The notes beneath the pieces are model-generated. The model was given only the letters and a program-made list of their open reading frames with translations. It searched no databases and was not told where the DNA came from. A DNA stretch of 64,000 nt, from positions 62,001-126,000 of the forward strand of contig NZ_AKFJ01000086.1 in NCBI RefSeq assembly GCF_000272475.1. The letters run 5' to 3'. The position numbers and the translations under genes are program-made. This document shows, one piece after another, positions 8,887 to 17,987 of this stretch. Within the stretch, counting starts at the first letter, position 1. Each line of letters opens with the position of its first letter. Source of the stretch: Novosphingobium sp. Rr 2-17. Its GTDB lineage: Bacteria > Pseudomonadota > Alphaproteobacteria > Sphingomonadales > Sphingomonadaceae.

Positions 8887-9054
8887 TTTTGTTTTCCATG
8901 CAGCCCCGGTGCGCCGTCGTTGACAGCCTCTTCCGATCGCGTCCAGAGCACCGATAAACGACAGGTCGCTTGCAGATCAACCTAGTGTGGTTACCTGGAG
9001 CGGCGACATCTGCATGAAGAGAATTGGTCTATCAAGTCACTATTATGGCTTCCG

Positions 9055-10101
9055 TTGTGGATCATCCAACTTGGAACATCCGCCAAAAGCTTTCTCGACA
9101 ACCCGTTGATCGGTTCGCGTCGGCTGAACCAGCGCGGCTTGCATCGAGCGCGGGTGCGGATTGCGGGGGCATTGGCGTCCTGGCGCCGTGCACGGCTCGC
9201 CAAATACGTGCGCGCAGATTGGCGCGAGACGTTTGACCGCGATGGCTTCGTGGCGATTGAAGGGATTGTGCCCGAGGCGGAGTTTGCCGGGCTGCGCGAG
9301 GCGATCCTGGGTTACGAAGGCGAAGCGCGTGAAATGATCCAGGGGGATGCGATCACACGCCGGATGGCAGTCGATCCAGCGATGTTGGAAGCCATCCCGG
9401 CACTGCGTACGCTGTTGCGTCGACAGGATGTGCGTGCGTTGTTCCACTATGCGGCCAGCTTCCGCATCGAGCCGCTCCACTACATCCAGACGATCGTGAC
9501 TCATGCGAATGGAGTGCCCGACGGTGATCCGCAGGAAGCGCTGCACGCCGATGCGTTCCATTCATCGCTCAAGGCTTGGCTGTTTCTCAATCCGGTCGCG
9601 GCGGACGAAGCGCCTTTCACGTATGTTCCTGGATCGCACCGGCTGACGCCCCAGCGGCTTGACTGGGAATATCGGCGCAGCCTTGCCGATCCGCGGACGA
9701 TCGACCGCCTTTCGGCACGCGGATCTCCGCGCGCGCGGCCGACCGATCTTGTTGAAATGGAGCTACCTGGGGCCGCGGCGCTCGCGGTGTCTGCGAATAC
9801 GCTGGTGGTCGCCGATATGATCGGTTTCCATGCTCGGGGCGGATCGGTAAAGCCAGTGGAGCGCGTAGAGGTATGGTCTTACGCCCGGCGCAATCCTTTT
9901 CTTCCTTGGATTTCCGGCGACCTGCTGAGTGTTCCGGGGCTAGCGGAACGGCGGGTAGGGTGGTTGTGGGCAGCGCGTGATGCTCTGGAGAGGGTAGTCG
10001 GCCAGCCATGGCGCCGCGTAGGCTTGCGGACACCTAACTCCCAACCGCAAAATTGCGCCGCAATGCGTGATCGACGTATTAGTTCCCCGCAAAAACTCTA
10101 A
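9055..10101 (+). CDS. Phytanoyl-CoA dioxygenase (PhyH) family protein
   Basis: About 348 residues from a TTG start; no ATG in frame lies upstream before the stop at 8983, and a GTG 30-50 residues in is an alternative. The body is a PhyH-type Fe(II)/2-oxoglutarate oxygenase: FDRDGFVAIEGIV at the start, the iron-binding HxD in LHADAFHSS, TYVPGSHRLTPQRL, and the distal His in MIGFHARGGS. Such enzymes hydroxylate lipids or small molecules. Its place beside kps/kds genes suggests modification of a surface glycan or lipid, but the substrate cannot be told. It is divergent to the small hypothetical and KpsC/KpsS genes. Confidence 0.75.
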   Translation: MWIIQLGTSAKSFLDNPLIGSRRLNQRGLHRARVRIAGALASWRRARLAKYVRADWRETFDRDGFVAIEGIVPEAEFAGLREAILGYEGEAREMIQGDAITRRMAVDPAMLEAIPALRTLLRRQDVRALFHYAASFRIEPLHYIQTIVTHANGVPDGDPQEALHADAFHSSLKAWLFLNPVAADEAPFTYVPGSHRLTPQRLDWEYRRSLADPRTIDRLSARGSPRARPTDLVEMELPGAAALAVSANTLVVADMIGFHARGGSVKPVERVEVWSYARRNPFLPWISGDLLSVPGLAERRVGWLWAARDALERVVGQPWRRVGLRTPNSQPQNCAAMRDRRISSPQKL

Positions 10102-10208
10102 TAAGTAATTTTATCTAAAGTGTGGCTGCAAAGCCGCATCAAGATGATGATGCTGCATCAATTTGCGACGGAACGAAATTAAATTTCGGTTACATGAGTT
10201 TTCTATTA

Positions 10209-10250
10209 TTTCGCAATTGCGAAAGGTGCGCTATCCCACTCGCATATAAT
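10209..10250 (+). promoter_or_regulatory. Palindromic operator and -10 element upstream of kpsF
   Basis: The 259-base gap before kpsF is distinctly A+T-rich. It holds a perfect 16-base palindrome TTTCGCAATTGCGAAA (10209-10224) and a consensus -10, TATAAT (10245-10250), but no good -35 at 17 bases; the palindrome covers that position, as an activator or repressor site would. Another inverted repeat, CGAAAT-TAA-ATTTCG (10174-10188), lies upstream. A transcript from here would have a leader of about 100 bases. Confidence 0.5.
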
Positions 10251-10360
10251 GGCTGTGCCTGAAACTTGGTTGTCGAGTGTCAAAGTGCTCGATCTGGTTA
10301 GCTAGGCGCACTGATGGCGTGCCGGCTTGCGAAAGGCGTGGCTTTGGGATCGGTTTTTGT

Positions 10361-11419
10361 ATGAGTGGGAAGACACAGTTGTCTGCCGAAGCATTTATTG
10401 AAAGTTATTCAAACGGTACTGTCATTATTGATAGAGCGCGCGAAGTTATAGACCTGGAAGCAAGAACACTCGATAATCTTGCGAATTCTTTAGGTAGTGT
10501 TTTTGTTAGGGCCTGCCGCCTGTTGCATGATGCCCGCGGCCGGATCGTGGTCGCCGGCATCGGCAAATCGGGACACATCGCTCGCAAAATTGCCGCTACA
10601 CTCTCGGCGACGGGTTCTCCTTCGTTCTATTTGCATCCCGGTGAAGCGGCACATGGCGACCTGGGCATGGTCGTGCGTGGTGACGTCATCCTGGCGATTT
10701 CCAATTCCGGGAACACGGCGGAATTGCGCGTACTTCTGGAATACGCCGACGCCGTTGGCATTCCGGTCGTAGGCGTCACGTCGTCGCACGATTCGATGGT
10801 GTCCCGCAGCGCTGCGGTCTGCGTCATGCTGCCGCCCGCGCAAGAGGCTTGCCCGGTTAACATCGCCCCAACCAGTTCCACCACGCAGCAACTCGCTCTG
10901 GGCGATGCGATTGCGATGGTGCTGATGGACATGCACGGGATCGGCCGGGATGAGATCAAGACGCTGCACCCCGGCGGTGAGATCGGCCTACGCCTCGCTT
11001 CGGTGTCGGAGCTGATGCACGGCCCGGACAAGCTACCATTGGTCTCCACCGATTTACCGATGGATTCGGTGATCTCGCAAATGACCAGCATGGGCTTCGG
11101 CATTGCCGGCGTCATCGATGACGACGGTTGCCTGATGGGCATCATTACCGATGGCGATTTGCGTCGACACTTCAAGGTTCTTGGCGAAGTAACCGCGCTG
11201 GACGTGATGTCGCGGAACCCAAAAATTCTGCGGGCGTCGATGCCGGCGCAAGAGGCGTTGCAGATTCTCAACGATGCCCAGATCACCTGCGCCTTCGTCG
11301 TTGCTGATGATGAAGAGCCGGTCTGCACCGTTATCGACGGCGATCGTCTGGTGGTGCGCCGCCCGACCCCGATCGGGATCATCCATGTGCACGATTTCCT
11401 GCGTCAGGGCCTGTCCTGA
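10361..11419 (+). CDS. kpsF: Arabinose-5-phosphate isomerase, KpsF/KdsD family
   Basis: 352 residues. It converts ribulose 5-phosphate to arabinose 5-phosphate, the first committed step to Kdo. The SIS domain (about residues 40-190) shows VVAGIGKSGHIARKIAATLSATG, the YLHPGEAAHGDLGM segment and AISNSGNTAEL. Two CBS domains follow (from about 215; ITDGDLRRHF ends the first), and the second is degenerate. Start ATG 10361 gives the family length; an upstream in-frame codon at 10277 would add 28 unrelated residues. kdsB follows after 11 bases. A Kdo gene set beside KpsC/KpsS-like genes suggests a capsule-dedicated copy in addition to any housekeeping one. Confidence 0.92.
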   Translation: MSGKTQLSAEAFIESYSNGTVIIDRAREVIDLEARTLDNLANSLGSVFVRACRLLHDARGRIVVAGIGKSGHIARKIAATLSATGSPSFYLHPGEAAHGDLGMVVRGDVILAISNSGNTAELRVLLEYADAVGIPVVGVTSSHDSMVSRSAAVCVMLPPAQEACPVNIAPTSSTTQQLALGDAIAMVLMDMHGIGRDEIKTLHPGGEIGLRLASVSELMHGPDKLPLVSTDLPMDSVISQMTSMGFGIAGVIDDDGCLMGIITDGDLRRHFKVLGEVTALDVMSRNPKILRASMPAQEALQILNDAQITCAFVVADDEEPVCTVIDGDRLVVRRPTPIGIIHVHDFLRQGLS

Positions 11420-11430
11420 AGGGAAACGAC

Positions 11431-12240
11431 ATGGCCTCGCCGGCCTTTGCGATCATCATCCCCGCTCGCTACGCGTCGACGCGCTATCCTGGTAAACCGC
11501 TGGTGCCACTGGTCGGCGCTACTGGTGAGGCGCGCAGCCTGATCCGGCGAAGCTGGGACTGCGCGATGAAGGTGCCCGGCGCTTCTGGCGTCTGGGTTGC
11601 CACCGACGACGAGCGGGTCGCGCGCGAAGTTGAAGGTTTCGGTGGCCAGGTCGTGATGACGTCGCCCGATTGCGCCAACGGCACCGAGCGTTGCGCCCAG
11701 GCTGCGGCTAGCATCGGCGATGCAGCGCGGATCGTCGTCAACCTTCAGGGCGATGCGCCGCTCTCTCCTCCCGAAGTGCCCGCCATGCTGGTGCGCCGCC
11801 TGACCGAAGATACCCAAGCCGTGATGGCGACGCCCGCAGTGCGCGCTTCACGCACGGTGTACGAACACCTTGTTGCGGATCAGGCTGCCGGGCGGGTAGG
11901 GGGCACCACCGCCGTCATCAACCGGCACGGGCGCGCGTTGTATTTCTCGAAGCGAGTTTTGCCGTACCTTCCCGCGCAGGCGGCCGCGGCGGATTTGCCC
12001 CCGGTTCACTTGCACCTTGGCCTTTACGCGTATCGTCGTGAAGCGCTGGAGGCCTACGCGGCTGCCGAGCCGAGCGAACTGGAACAGCTCGAAGGGCTGG
12101 AGCAATTGCGTTTCCTGGACCTTGGTCTGCCGGTGTCGGTAGTTGCGCTCGACCCACTGGGCTGGGACCCGATCGAGCTCAACAATCCGGGCGATAAGCC
12201 CGTGATCGAGGCGATCCTAAGAGAACGAGGCTATTCCTGA
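11431..12240 (+). CDS. kdsB: 3-deoxy-manno-octulosonate cytidylyltransferase (CMP-Kdo synthetase)
   Basis: 269 residues. KdsB activates Kdo with CTP to CMP-Kdo, the donor used by KpsS/KpsC. It shows the nucleotide-binding IIIPARYASTRYPGKPLVPL start, ATDDERVAREVEGFGG, NGTERCAQAA and a VNLQGDAPLSPPEV motif, where the family more often has QGDEP. The C-terminus LEQLRFLDLGLPVSVV is typical. A ribosome site AAGGGA precedes ATG 11431, 11 bases after kpsF, so both form one transcript. The stop codon lies inside the first of three short CCTGAACTGA repeats. Confidence 0.93.
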   Translation: MASPAFAIIIPARYASTRYPGKPLVPLVGATGEARSLIRRSWDCAMKVPGASGVWVATDDERVAREVEGFGGQVVMTSPDCANGTERCAQAAASIGDAARIVVNLQGDAPLSPPEVPAMLVRRLTEDTQAVMATPAVRASRTVYEHLVADQAAGRVGGTTAVINRHGRALYFSKRVLPYLPAQAAAADLPPVHLHLGLYAYRREALEAYAAAEPSELEQLEGLEQLRFLDLGLPVSVVALDPLGWDPIELNNPGDKPVIEAILRERGYS

Positions 12241-12278
12241 ACTGAGAAGCCCCTGAACTGAGGGGGCCCCTGAACTGA
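12236..12278. terminator. Three CCTGAACTGA repeats with hairpin between converging kdsB and kdsA
   Basis: CCTGAACTGA occurs at 12236-12245, 12252-12261 and 12269-12278, about 16-17 bases apart. Between copies the sequence can fold as CCCCT-GAACTG-AGGGG (12250-12265) or alternatively AGGGG-GCCCCT. No T-tract follows, so it would be a weak intrinsic terminator at best. Position between the ends of two converging genes suits a bidirectional terminator. Confidence 0.5.
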
Positions 12279-12323
12279 CGAGGCTGGATCTGACTGGCCA
12301 GGCCGCGCGCTTCGCTCGCTCAC

Positions 12324-13166
12324 TCAGCCGAGCGGAAGCGCCGGCAGTTGCTTCACCAGCCGGTCTATTGCCACGATCTGTTCGAGGAACGGGCGCAGGC
12401 GGTCGAGCGGCAGGGCGCTGGGTCCGTCGCAGAGTGCGGCGTCGGGATCGGGGTGCGCTTCCAGGAACAAGCCGGCAATTCCCACCGCTACGCCCGCGCG
12501 GGCTAGGCCGAGGGCCTGCGCCCGGCGGCCATCGGCGCTGTCCGACCGCCCGCCCGGACGCTGGAGCGCGTGGGTGACGTCGAACACGACTGGCGCCATT
12601 GCCTTCATCTCGTCCATGCCCAGCATGTCGACGATCAGGTTGTTGTAGCCAAAGCAGCTTCCGCGTTCGCACAGCAGCACCTGATCGTTTCCGGCCTCGA
12701 CGCACTTGCGCACGATGTGCCGCATTTCGTGCGGGGCCAGGAACTGAGGCTTCTTGATGTTAATGACTTTGCCGGCGCGGGCCACGGCGACGACCAGGTC
12801 GGTCTGCCGGGCCAGGAAGGCCGGGATCTGGATGATGTCGGCAACTTGCGCTACCGGGGCAGCCTGCTCGGGCTCGTGAACGTCGGTGAGGATCGGAACG
12901 CCGAAACGTTCTTTCACTTCGGCCAGGATTTCGATGCCCTGTGTCAAACCTGGGCCGCGGTAGGAGCTGATTGACGAGCGGTTCGCCTTGTCGAAGCTGG
13001 CCTTGAACACATAGGGCACGGCTAAGTCATGGGCGACATCGCTGAACGCCTGGGCGACCTCAAGCGCTAGTTCGCGGCTTTCCAGCACATTGACGCCGCC
13101 CATTAGGACCAGCGGATTGTCGTTGGACAGCACCGTGCCATCCGGCAGCGCGACTGAAGGGATCAT
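12324..13166 (-). CDS. kdsA: 3-deoxy-8-phosphooctulonate synthase
   Basis: 280 residues, the normal family length. KdsA condenses phosphoenolpyruvate with arabinose 5-phosphate to Kdo 8-phosphate. Key stretches are [72 protein letters not shown] and [16 protein letters not shown], followed by [15 protein letters not shown]. It stands alone on the minus strand, converging on kdsB. Its start codon at 13166 is only 5 bases from a strong hairpin that holds the likely ribosome site (see the entry at 13172-13205). Confidence 0.95.
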   Translation of the reverse strand: MIPSVALPDGTVLSNDNPLVLMGGVNVLESRELALEVAQAFSDVAHDLAVPYVFKASFDKANRSSISSYRGPGLTQGIEILAEVKERFGVPILTDVHEPEQAAPVAQVADIIQIPAFLARQTDLVVAVARAGKVINIKKPQFLAPHEMRHIVRKCVEAGNDQVLLCERGSCFGYNNLIVDMLGMDEMKAMAPVVFDVTHALQRPGGRSDSADGRRAQALGLARAGVAVGIAGLFLEAHPDPDAALCDGPSALPLDRLRPFLEQIVAIDRLVKQLPALPLG

Positions 13167-13171
13167 GCGAA

Positions 13172-13205
13172 ACGGGCGCCTCTAGGTGGATAGAGAAGCG
13201 CCCGT
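13172..13205 (-). promoter_or_regulatory. Leader hairpin covering the kdsA ribosome site
   Basis: On the kdsA strand ACGGGCGC-TT-CTCTA pairs with TAGAGGCGCCCGT, a 13-base-pair stem with a 2-base bulge and a 6-base loop (13185-13190). The 3' arm contains TAGAGG, the only Shine-Dalgarno-like run before ATG 13166. Folding would hide it. It may be a translation control element, or a terminator of upstream transcription that happens to abut the gene. Confidence 0.5.
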
Positions 13206-13242
13206 TCCATTTGATTGGCCGATGGTCAAGCAATTCCGACCC

Positions 13243-13273
13243 GGCTGATGCAGCACTTAAACTCGCATCAGCC
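13243..13273 (-). terminator. Hairpin after the MFS transporter gene
   Basis: GGCTGATGC (13243-13251) and GCATCAGCC (13265-13273) form a perfect 9-base-pair stem with a 13-base loop, just downstream of the transporter stop at 13286. No T-run follows. A GGCGATCGCC palindrome lies between it and the stop. Confidence 0.45.
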
Positions 13274-13285
13274 CAGGCGATCGCC

Positions 13286-14596
13286 TTATTCGATCGCGCG
13301 GCCCAGTTCGGCGTTGAGCCACAGCGCCAGCAGCGTCACCAGTGCGCCCGAGAGCAAGTAGCCGCCCGCTGCGATCAGGCCGAAGTGACTGGAAAGCAGC
13401 AGCGCGGCCAGCGGGGCGAAGCCGGCGCCGAACAACCAGGCGAGGTCCGAGGTAAGCGCCGAGCCGGTGTAGCGGTGTGCCGTCGAAAAGCGCGAGGAGA
13501 TCGCACCCGACGATTGTCCGAACGAGAAGCCCAGCAGGATGAAGCCCAACACCATGAACACCGTCTCGCCCAGTTCGCCGCCGTCCAGCAACTGCGGAGC
13601 GAAGCCGCTGAATATGGCGATGCCGGCGGCAGTGAAGCCTAACAGAGTACGGCGCCCGACTCGGTCTGCCAGCTTGCCCGAAGCGATGATGGCGGCAATG
13701 CCGAACAACGCCGCAATCGCCTCGATCATCAGGAAGCGGGCCGGCGGGTTCTTGGTGAACAGGAACACCCAGGACAGCGGGAACACGGTGACCATGTGGA
13801 ACATCGCGAAGCTGGCGAGCGGGGCGAACGAGCCGATGGCGATCGTCCTCCATTCGGAACGCGCGGTCTCGAGGACCGGCGACGGGGCAAGGGCACGTTG
13901 CTCGAATTGCTCGGCGTACTCGGGCGTTACCACGATGCGCAGGCGGGCGAACAGCGCCACCACGTTGATCGCGAAAGCCACGAAGAAAGGATACCGCCAG
14001 CCCCATTCCAGGAAGTCCTGCGCCGGCAGCATCGAGACGAGGAAGGTGAACAGCAAGCTGGCAACGATCAGGCCGAGCGGGGCGCCGAGCTGCGGCAGCA
14101 TCGCGTACCAGCCACGGCGGTCTTCCGGCGCGTTGATCGCCAGCAGCGAGGCGAGGCCGTCCCAGGTGCCGCCGAGCGCGAAGCCCTGGCCCATGCGGAA
14201 CAGCGCCAGCAGCAGCGCCGCAGAGGTACCGATCGAGGCGTAGCCGGGCAGGAACGCGATCGCCGCGGTCGAGCCGCCGAGCAGGAACAGCGCCAACGTC
14301 AGCTTTGCGCTGCGGCCATACCGACGATCGATGGCGGTGAAGACGAAAGTGCCGACAGGGCGTGCCACGAAGGCGAGGGCGAAAATCGCGAACGACCACA
14401 ACGTGCCGTCCAGCGGGTTCAGATGCGGGAAAAACAGCTTGGGGAACACCAGCACCGAGGCGATGGCATAGACGAAGAAGTCGAAGAATTCGGACGTGCG
14501 ACCGATGATGACGCCGATCGCGATCTCGCCGGGGACCACTTTGTGGCCATCGTCATGGAGCGTGCGGGCGTCCTGTTCGGCGGTGGTCGTCGTCAT
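13286..14596 (-). CDS. MFS transporter, metabolite:H+ symporter type
   Basis: About 436 residues with 12 predicted membrane segments. The cytoplasmic N-terminus ends in EIAIGVIIGRTSEFFDFFVY, then the loop-2 motif DRRYGRSAKLTLALFLLGG and RMGQGFALGGTWDG, and the repeated loop motif GKLADRVGRRTLLG in the second half. These are marks of the MHS/sugar-porter branch (ShiA, KgtP, ProP relatives), which takes up organic acids and osmolytes with protons. The substrate cannot be assigned. I use ATG 14596 (MTTTTAEQD); earlier in-frame starts lack the family pattern. It is divergent from cyoA across a 175-base region. Confidence 0.85.
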   Translation of the reverse strand: MTTTTAEQDARTLHDDGHKVVPGEIAIGVIIGRTSEFFDFFVYAIASVLVFPKLFFPHLNPLDGTLWSFAIFALAFVARPVGTFVFTAIDRRYGRSAKLTLALFLLGGSTAAIAFLPGYASIGTSAALLLALFRMGQGFALGGTWDGLASLLAINAPEDRRGWYAMLPQLGAPLGLIVASLLFTFLVSMLPAQDFLEWGWRYPFFVAFAINVVALFARLRIVVTPEYAEQFEQRALAPSPVLETARSEWRTIAIGSFAPLASFAMFHMVTVFPLSWVFLFTKNPPARFLMIEAIAALFGIAAIIASGKLADRVGRRTLLGFTAAGIAIFSGFAPQLLDGGELGETVFMVLGFILLGFSFGQSSGAISSRFSTAHRYTGSALTSDLAWLFGAGFAPLAALLLSSHFGLIAAGGYLLSGALVTLLALWLNAELGRAIE

Positions 14597-14705
14597 TTCG
14601 GATCGGCTTTCATCATCGTAACCCTTGGCGCAAGCATGCCAAAGAGTGCATATGGAATACACGTCGCAAACGCAGCGCGATAGTGAAGTCTCCTTTGTCA
14701 CCGAT

Positions 14706-14750
14706 TGCGATGAAGGGGATTGGACAAAATGTCCTATGTGACGCATCGCA
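14706..14750. promoter_or_regulatory. 45-base concentric dyad in the MFS/cyoA divergent promoter
   Basis: TGCGATG (14706-14712) and CATCGCA (14744-14750) are inverted and share their centre, base 14728, with the inner palindrome GGACA-AAA-TGTCC (14722-14734). The two nested inverted repeats lie 22-66 bases upstream of cyoA ATG and between the two divergent genes. A -10-like GATAAT follows at 14755-14760. It is a likely regulator site; RegA encoded in the same operon is a natural candidate but that is inference. Confidence 0.5.
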
Positions 14751-14771
14751 GCATGATAATAGGGGGCCACC

Positions 14772-15962
14772 ATGCGCCCAAAACTGGACATTTCCCGCTT
14801 CCGGATTCTCCTCGCCGGTGTCGCTCTGCCTCTGCTGCTGAGCGGCTGCAACATGGTCGTCCTCAACCCTGCAGGCGACGTTGCGCGCCAGCAGGGCAAC
14901 CTGGTCATCATGTCCACCCTGCTGATGCTCATCATCATCGTTCCGGTGATGGTGCTGACCGGCCTGTTCGCTTGGCGTTATCGCGCCGCGAACAAGGAGG
15001 CTCGCTACGAGCCGGAGTGGGATCACTCGACTCAGTTGGAGCTAGTGATCTGGTCGGCGCCATTGCTGATCATCATCTGCCTGGGTGCGCTGACCTGGGT
15101 CGGCACCCACTTGCTCGATCCTTACCGTGCCATTGCCCAGACTGCGCCGGGCAAGCCGGTTTCGGCCGATGAAAAGCCGCTGGAAATCCAGGTCGTCGCG
15201 CTCGATTGGAAGTGGTTGTTCATCTATCCCGAACAAGGCGTGGCGACGGTCAACGAACTGGCGCTGCCGGTTGACCGCCCGGTCAAGTTCCGCATCTCGT
15301 CATCCTCGGTGATGAACTCGTTCTACGTGCCGGCGCTGGCGGGGCAGATCTATGCGATGCCGGGCATGGAAACCAAGATGCACGCGGTGCTTAACCACAC
15401 CGGCACTTATGACGGCTTCTCCGCCAACTACAGCGGCGCGGGCTTCTCGCACATGCGCTTCAAGGTGCGCGGGCTGGACCAGGCCGGTTTCGACGGCTGG
15501 GTGAACACCGTGCGCGGATCGGGCAAAGGTCTGGATCGCGCCGGCTATCTCGCGCTTGAGAAGCCTTCGGAGAAGGACCCGGTGCGCTTGTTCGCCAAAG
15601 TCGATCCGATGCTGTTCGATGCCGTCATCAACATGTGCGTCGATCCCGGTAAGATGTGCATGCACGACATGGCGGCGATCGATGCCAAGGGCGGCATGGG
15701 CAAAGGCAGCGCGATGAGCGTGGCGCGACTATCCTACGACAAGTTCGCCGCGCGCGGCACCGAAACTCCGTCGCAGCGTGAATGGACCCAGCGCTATGTC
15801 GCTGCAACGTGCGCGCCGCCGCTCAAGCCGACTCGCGCGGGCGATCCGGCTCTGGTCGATCGCGCTCCGCTGCTGGGCGCAGGGATGAAGCGCCCCGGCG
15901 TCTTCACCGCTTCGGACATTGCATTCAACCAGTCGGTCGCTGTCCAGCGTCCGGCGTCCTGA
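14772..15962 (+). CDS. cyoA: Ubiquinol oxidase subunit II (cytochrome bo3 type)
   Basis: 396 residues, a lipoprotein: the signal ends LLLSGCN (lipobox), then two membrane helices (about 42-68 and 90-110). The cupredoxin domain has [30 protein letters not shown] and [21 protein letters not shown]. It lacks the CuA-binding cysteine pair of cytochrome c oxidases, as quinol oxidases do. The C-terminal 110 residues after [14 protein letters not shown] are longer than in E. coli CyoA. A GGGGG ribosome run precedes ATG 14772. First gene of cyoABCD-surf1-regBA. Confidence 0.95.
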   Translation: MRPKLDISRFRILLAGVALPLLLSGCNMVVLNPAGDVARQQGNLVIMSTLLMLIIIVPVMVLTGLFAWRYRAANKEARYEPEWDHSTQLELVIWSAPLLIIICLGALTWVGTHLLDPYRAIAQTAPGKPVSADEKPLEIQVVALDWKWLFIYPEQGVATVNELALPVDRPVKFRISSSSVMNSFYVPALAGQIYAMPGMETKMHAVLNHTGTYDGFSANYSGAGFSHMRFKVRGLDQAGFDGWVNTVRGSGKGLDRAGYLALEKPSEKDPVRLFAKVDPMLFDAVINMCVDPGKMCMHDMAAIDAKGGMGKGSAMSVARLSYDKFAARGTETPSQREWTQRYVAATCAPPLKPTRAGDPALVDRAPLLGAGMKRPGVFTASDIAFNQSVAVQRPAS

Positions 15963-15976
15963 TCAGGCATTCCTTC

Positions 15977-17983
15977 ATGACCCAACCGTCCGAGACCAGC
16001 GCCCTGCTGGGCCGTCTCTCGTTAGACGCGCTGCCGCTGCACGAGCCGATCGTGGTTGCCACGTTCTGCGCCGTGGCGATCGGCGGCATCGCCGTCGTCG
16101 CTCTCCTGACCAAGCTGCGCCTCTGGGGCTATCTCTGGAAGGAATGGTTCACCAGCGTGGACCACAAGAAGATCGGCATCATGTACATGGTGCTGGGCAT
16201 CGTCATGCTGTTGCGCGGTTTCTCCGATGCCGTGATGATGCGCTTGCAGCAGGCCTTGGCGTTCAACGGTTCGGAAGGCTACCTGACCGCGCACCACTAT
16301 GACCAGGTGTTTACCGCGCACGGCGTCATCATGATCTTCTTCGTGGCGATGCCTTTCGTCACTGGCTTGATGAACTACGTCGTGCCGTTGCAGATCGGCG
16401 CGCGCGACGTCAGCTTCCCGTTCCTCAACAACTTCAGCTTCTGGATGACCACTGCCGGCGCGGTACTGGTCATGGCCTCGCTGTTCATCGGCGAGTTCGC
16501 GCAGACCGGCTGGCTGGCTTATCCGCCGCTGTCGGAGCTGGCGTATAGCCCTAACGTCGGTGTCGATTACTACATCTGGTCGCTACAGGTCGCGGGTGTG
16601 GGTACGACGCTTTCGGGCATCAACCTGATCGTAACGATCATCAAACTGCGCGCGCCGGGTATGGGCCTGATGAAGATGCCGATCTTCACCTGGACCTCGC
16701 TGTGCACGAACATCCTGATCGTCGCCTCGTTCCCGGTGCTGACGGCCGTTCTCGCGCTGCTGAGCCTCGATCGCTACGTCGGAACCAACTTCTTCACCAA
16801 CGACTTCGGCGGTTCGCCGATGATGTACGTGAACTTGATCTGGATCTGGGGCCACCCTGAGGTCTACATCCTGATCCTGCCGCTGTTCGGCGTGTTTTCG
16901 GAAGTTACCTCGACGTTCTCGGGCAAGCGCTTGTTCGGTTACACCTCGATGGTCTACGCGACGTGCGTCATCATGATCCTGTCCTACGTCGTGTGGCTGC
17001 ACCACTTCTTCACGATGGGCTCGGGCGCCAGCGTCAACAGTTTCTTCGGCATTACCACCATGGTGATCTCGATCCCCACCGGGGCCAAACTGTTCAACTG
17101 GCTGTTCACGATGTACCGCGGCCGCATCCGCTTCGACCTGCCGATGATGTGGACGGTCGCCTTCATGATGACCTTCACCGTGGGCGGTATGACCGGCGTG
17201 CTGCTCGCCGTGCCGCCGGCCGACTTCGTGCTGCACAACTCGCTGTTCCTGATCGCGCACTTCCACAACGTCATCATCGGCGGCGTCGTGTTTGGCGTGT
17301 TCGCGGCGATCAATTTCTGGTGGCCCAAGGCCTTCGGCTTCAAGCTGAACGAGTTCTGGGGCAAGGTCAGCTTTTGGTGCTGGGTCGTCGGCTTCTGGGT
17401 GGCCTTCATGCCGCTTTATATCCTTGGCCTGATGGGCGTCACCCGCCGTATGCGCGTGTTCGACAATCCCGATCTGCAGATCTGGTTCGTGATCGCCGGC
17501 ATTGGTGCTGCGTTGATCGCTGCTGGCATCGGCGCCATGCTCGTGCAGTTCGCGGTCAGCATCTGGAAGCGTGAAGAACTGAAGGACGAAACCGGCAATC
17601 CCTGGGGTGGCCGGACCCTGGAGTGGTCGACGAGCTCGCCTCCGCCAGACTACAACTTCGCCTTCACCCCCGTGGTCCACGATCTGGATGCGTGGCACGA
17701 CATGCAGAAGCGCGGTGCACAGCGCCCTGTCGATGGCTTCAAGGACATCCACATGCCCAGCAACACCGGTGCTGGCGTGATCCTGGCAGGCATCAGCGCG
17801 TTGATGGGCTTTGCTCTGATCTGGCACATCTTCTGGCTGGCGGGCCTCGCCTTCATCGCCCTGATCGGCACCGCGATCATCCATACGTTCAACTACAAGC
17901 GCGATTTCCACATTCCGGCAGCCACCGTCGCCGCCGTGGAGGATGCGCGCACCCGCCAGTTGGCGGCGGTGACGGGAGCCTGA
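15977..17983 (+). CDS. cyoB: Ubiquinol oxidase subunit I (cytochrome bo3 type)
   Basis: 668 residues, the normal CyoB length. This is the catalytic heme-copper subunit that reduces O2 and pumps protons. Seen: the quinone-site residues in [16 protein letters not shown] and [12 protein letters not shown], the Cu(B) His-Tyr motif [12 protein letters not shown], the CuB pair LHHFFTMG, the K-channel region and the heme ligands [12 protein letters not shown]. These identify a quinol rather than cytochrome c oxidase. Start ATG 15977 lies 14 bases after the cyoA stop; upstream in-frame codons fall inside cyoA. Confidence 0.96.
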   Translation: MTQPSETSALLGRLSLDALPLHEPIVVATFCAVAIGGIAVVALLTKLRLWGYLWKEWFTSVDHKKIGIMYMVLGIVMLLRGFSDAVMMRLQQALAFNGSEGYLTAHHYDQVFTAHGVIMIFFVAMPFVTGLMNYVVPLQIGARDVSFPFLNNFSFWMTTAGAVLVMASLFIGEFAQTGWLAYPPLSELAYSPNVGVDYYIWSLQVAGVGTTLSGINLIVTIIKLRAPGMGLMKMPIFTWTSLCTNILIVASFPVLTAVLALLSLDRYVGTNFFTNDFGGSPMMYVNLIWIWGHPEVYILILPLFGVFSEVTSTFSGKRLFGYTSMVYATCVIMILSYVVWLHHFFTMGSGASVNSFFGITTMVISIPTGAKLFNWLFTMYRGRIRFDLPMMWTVAFMMTFTVGGMTGVLLAVPPADFVLHNSLFLIAHFHNVIIGGVVFGVFAAINFWWPKAFGFKLNEFWGKVSFWCWVVGFWVAFMPLYILGLMGVTRRMRVFDNPDLQIWFVIAGIGAALIAAGIGAMLVQFAVSIWKREELKDETGNPWGGRTLEWSTSSPPPDYNFAFTPVVHDLDAWHDMQKRGAQRPVDGFKDIHMPSNTGAGVILAGISALMGFALIWHIFWLAGLAFIALIGTAIIHTFNYKRDFHIPAATVAAVEDARTRQLAAVTGA

Positions 17984-17987
17984 TCCG

